A stretch of DNA of 64,000 nt from Cymbidium sinense (lineage: Eukaryota; Streptophyta; Magnoliopsida; Asparagales; Orchidaceae), in contig CM038228.1 in NCBI GenBank assembly GCA_021442155.1, forward strand, positions 84,584,114 through 84,648,113, given 5' to 3'. Shown one piece after another: positions 62,401 through 64,000 of the stretch (its first letter is position 1; the number at the start of each line of letters is the position of its first letter). Both the position numbers and the translations under genes were made by a program. The notes beneath the pieces were generated by a model, which saw only the letters and a program-made list of their open reading frames with translations, was not told the origin of the DNA and did no database searches.

Positions 62401-64000
62401 CCAAAATCAAATGGATTCCAAATCCATTGAAACTTGGCCAAACCTATTTTCTCAACATACCAAACATACCCAAATTTTAAAAATAGCAAAATGACCATTA
62501 TACCCCAGGCCATAGAACAAATTTTGGCTACCCATGGGTATTTTGGTCATACCCTCAATCACTTGAGGCTTTCTAAAAGCTCAAGGGGACTAGTGATGAG
62601 TGGTGCACCCAACCCAATGGGTTTGGGTCAACCCATTTTCCCATGGACCAAACCCGACCCATGTCAAAATTGAATTTCAAACTCCCCCAGCTCAATTGAT
62701 GCACATGGGAGTTGGCTTCCACTCCTGCCAAACCATGTGCATTGCTCTAACTCAAACAACCCATTATGATCAATTGGATCAAAATGACAAGCTCATTGTC
62801 GATTCCATAGGGGAGATATACTCCCCTAATTCCTGAAATTTTCATTTCCACTTGATCGATTGGAAGGAATGAACCAAGAGCTCCCCAAGGTCTAGAGAGA
62901 TTTGATTTCCATTCTTCAATTTTTTCACAGTGAAAATAGGGAGCATTGAATTCTTAACTTCCATTGATCTTCCAATTCCTTTACACTCATCATCTAGGAC
63001 CAATTTGAGCTCAAGCTTCCAATTGAGTTCCCACATAAGGAGAGATCAATTCAATCAAAGCATAAGGAGGAGAGAGTTGGTCCATGAACCACTCAACCTC
63101 AAGGCTAGAACTTCAGGCCTCCACTAGACAAAGCTTCTCCCATCCAGAGATCATCATGAGGTTAGTGATTTTCAACCATTAGCTAGGTGTTGGTCCTTTG
63201 TGAAAGAAATTTTCATTTCATGTGAAATACCATTGTTGGATTTTTTGGTCCTTTAGATGGTGTGGGTTGTCTTGAATGAATTTATAGAGAAGCTTGATCT
63301 CCCTTGATTGGACGGTCTCACATTCATCAGGGAAGAACTTGATCTCAACCATCCATCGCATTTTAGATGGATGCTTAACATTTTATATTTATTACTATTT
63401 AAAATGCGGGTGTATCCTTTTGATCTTTAATGATGACTAAGGATAAAGTGCACGTCACCACCGCCCCTTTTGTGACTTAAGTAATCTGCGATGCATGTAA
63501 AGCGTGTAATCTCACACGCCATCATGTGAGAGTGGGATTAGTTAGATTAGTTGATTTAATTCTTAATTAATTAGATCTTCTAAAATCATAACTCCTTCAA
63601 GAAAATTAGAAAAATATAAGAAAAATGCTATGGATAGATAATTCCTAAAATATTTTAAAATTAATTTTCAATGATTTTGAATTTCTCTTTTCTTTGAATT
63701 TGGGTTTTAAAATGTTATTAATTATTCTCTAATTAAGTCACCTTTCTTAAAAATTTTGGGTTCATTTTGGGATGACCTTTCCCCTAATTTTCTTGAGATT
63801 TATTGAGGCCTTTGATTAGAAATATAGTCATTCTAATTACCCCTTCATGTAATTAAGGGTATGATTAATTAGTGATTTTCCCTATGATTAAGTTGATTAA
63901 GGTTAGATCCGGTGAGTAGGGTTTTATAATAATTTTGGGGCATTTCCCTAAGCTATTCCCTAAACCCCTTTTCTTTCCTTAATCCCTCTTAATTAAGGGT

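Larger units (their letters stand above)
60247..64000 (+). mobile_element. Giant-LTR family, LTR copy L6, continuing past the window
   Basis: Full 5' LTR sequence order from 60247: tandem repeat (60480-61500), TTGACC block (61560-62400), mixed block with short GC-rich island (63440-63530), then TTAATT-rich sequence to the window end. ATTAC at 60242-60246 is a candidate target-site duplication. Confidence 0.8.

Overview
The window looks like repeat-dominated nuclear DNA of a flowering plant. Evidence: plant Ty3/gypsy elements of the Tat type, a family-1 plant glycosyltransferase, a plant-type GRF zinc-finger remnant and a chloroplast trnL fragment. The GC-rich coding sequence of the glycosyltransferase against very AT-rich surroundings fits a monocot, but the species cannot be named from sequence alone. 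No intact protein-coding gene was found.

Layout. Almost everything belongs to one family of very large LTR retrotransposons. LTRs start TGTTGACCTC (or TGTTAGCC/TGTTAACC) and end near AAATACCA or AAACACCA, and the complete ones are about 7.2 to 8.5 kb. On the minus strand, positions 1-30357 form LTR / gag-pol / LTR / short internal region / LTR. The gag-pol block (4654-11870) is a dead Tat-lineage Ty3/gypsy with gag, protease, RT, RNase H, a second archaeal-type RNase H and integrase. The short internal region (19075-21904) has no gag-pol; it carries an array of hairpins and a degenerate coding stretch, ending in a polypurine tract. On the plus strand a second element of the same short type begins at 45286 (LTR 45286-53304, internal 53305-56920 with the same hairpin array, second LTR from 56921), and another LTR is inserted into it at 60247. 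LTR fragments lie at 33771-36098 (plus) and 42006-45285 (minus); the latter is interrupted by the 45286 element.

The non-LTR island at 30358-42005 holds a G/T-rich minisatellite, a GRF zinc-finger/transmembrane pseudogene next to a probable DNA-transposon end, two 270-bp direct repeats, a UGT73-type glycosyltransferase pseudogene with three frameshifts and an intact sugar-donor box, and a 334-bp tandem duplication with a TA microsatellite upstream of it. One LTR (21905-30357) carries a roughly 640-bp plastid insertion containing a broken trnL(UAA) 5' exon and part of its group I intron.

Most notable signal: the hairpin array just downstream of the 5' LTR in the gag-pol-less elements. About a dozen stem-loops per element share a near-constant 10-nt loop, while the stems change sequence in a compensatory way (for example ATCCAACA/TGTTGGAT, CACTTAGCA/TGCTAAGTG, ATTTGACA/TGTCAAAT). 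Monomer spacing is not a multiple of three, so selection or copying acted on a folded nucleic acid and not on a peptide. The LTRs themselves begin with a 170-180 bp tandem repeat followed by about 1 kb packed with TTGACC/GGTCAA (W-box-like) sites.
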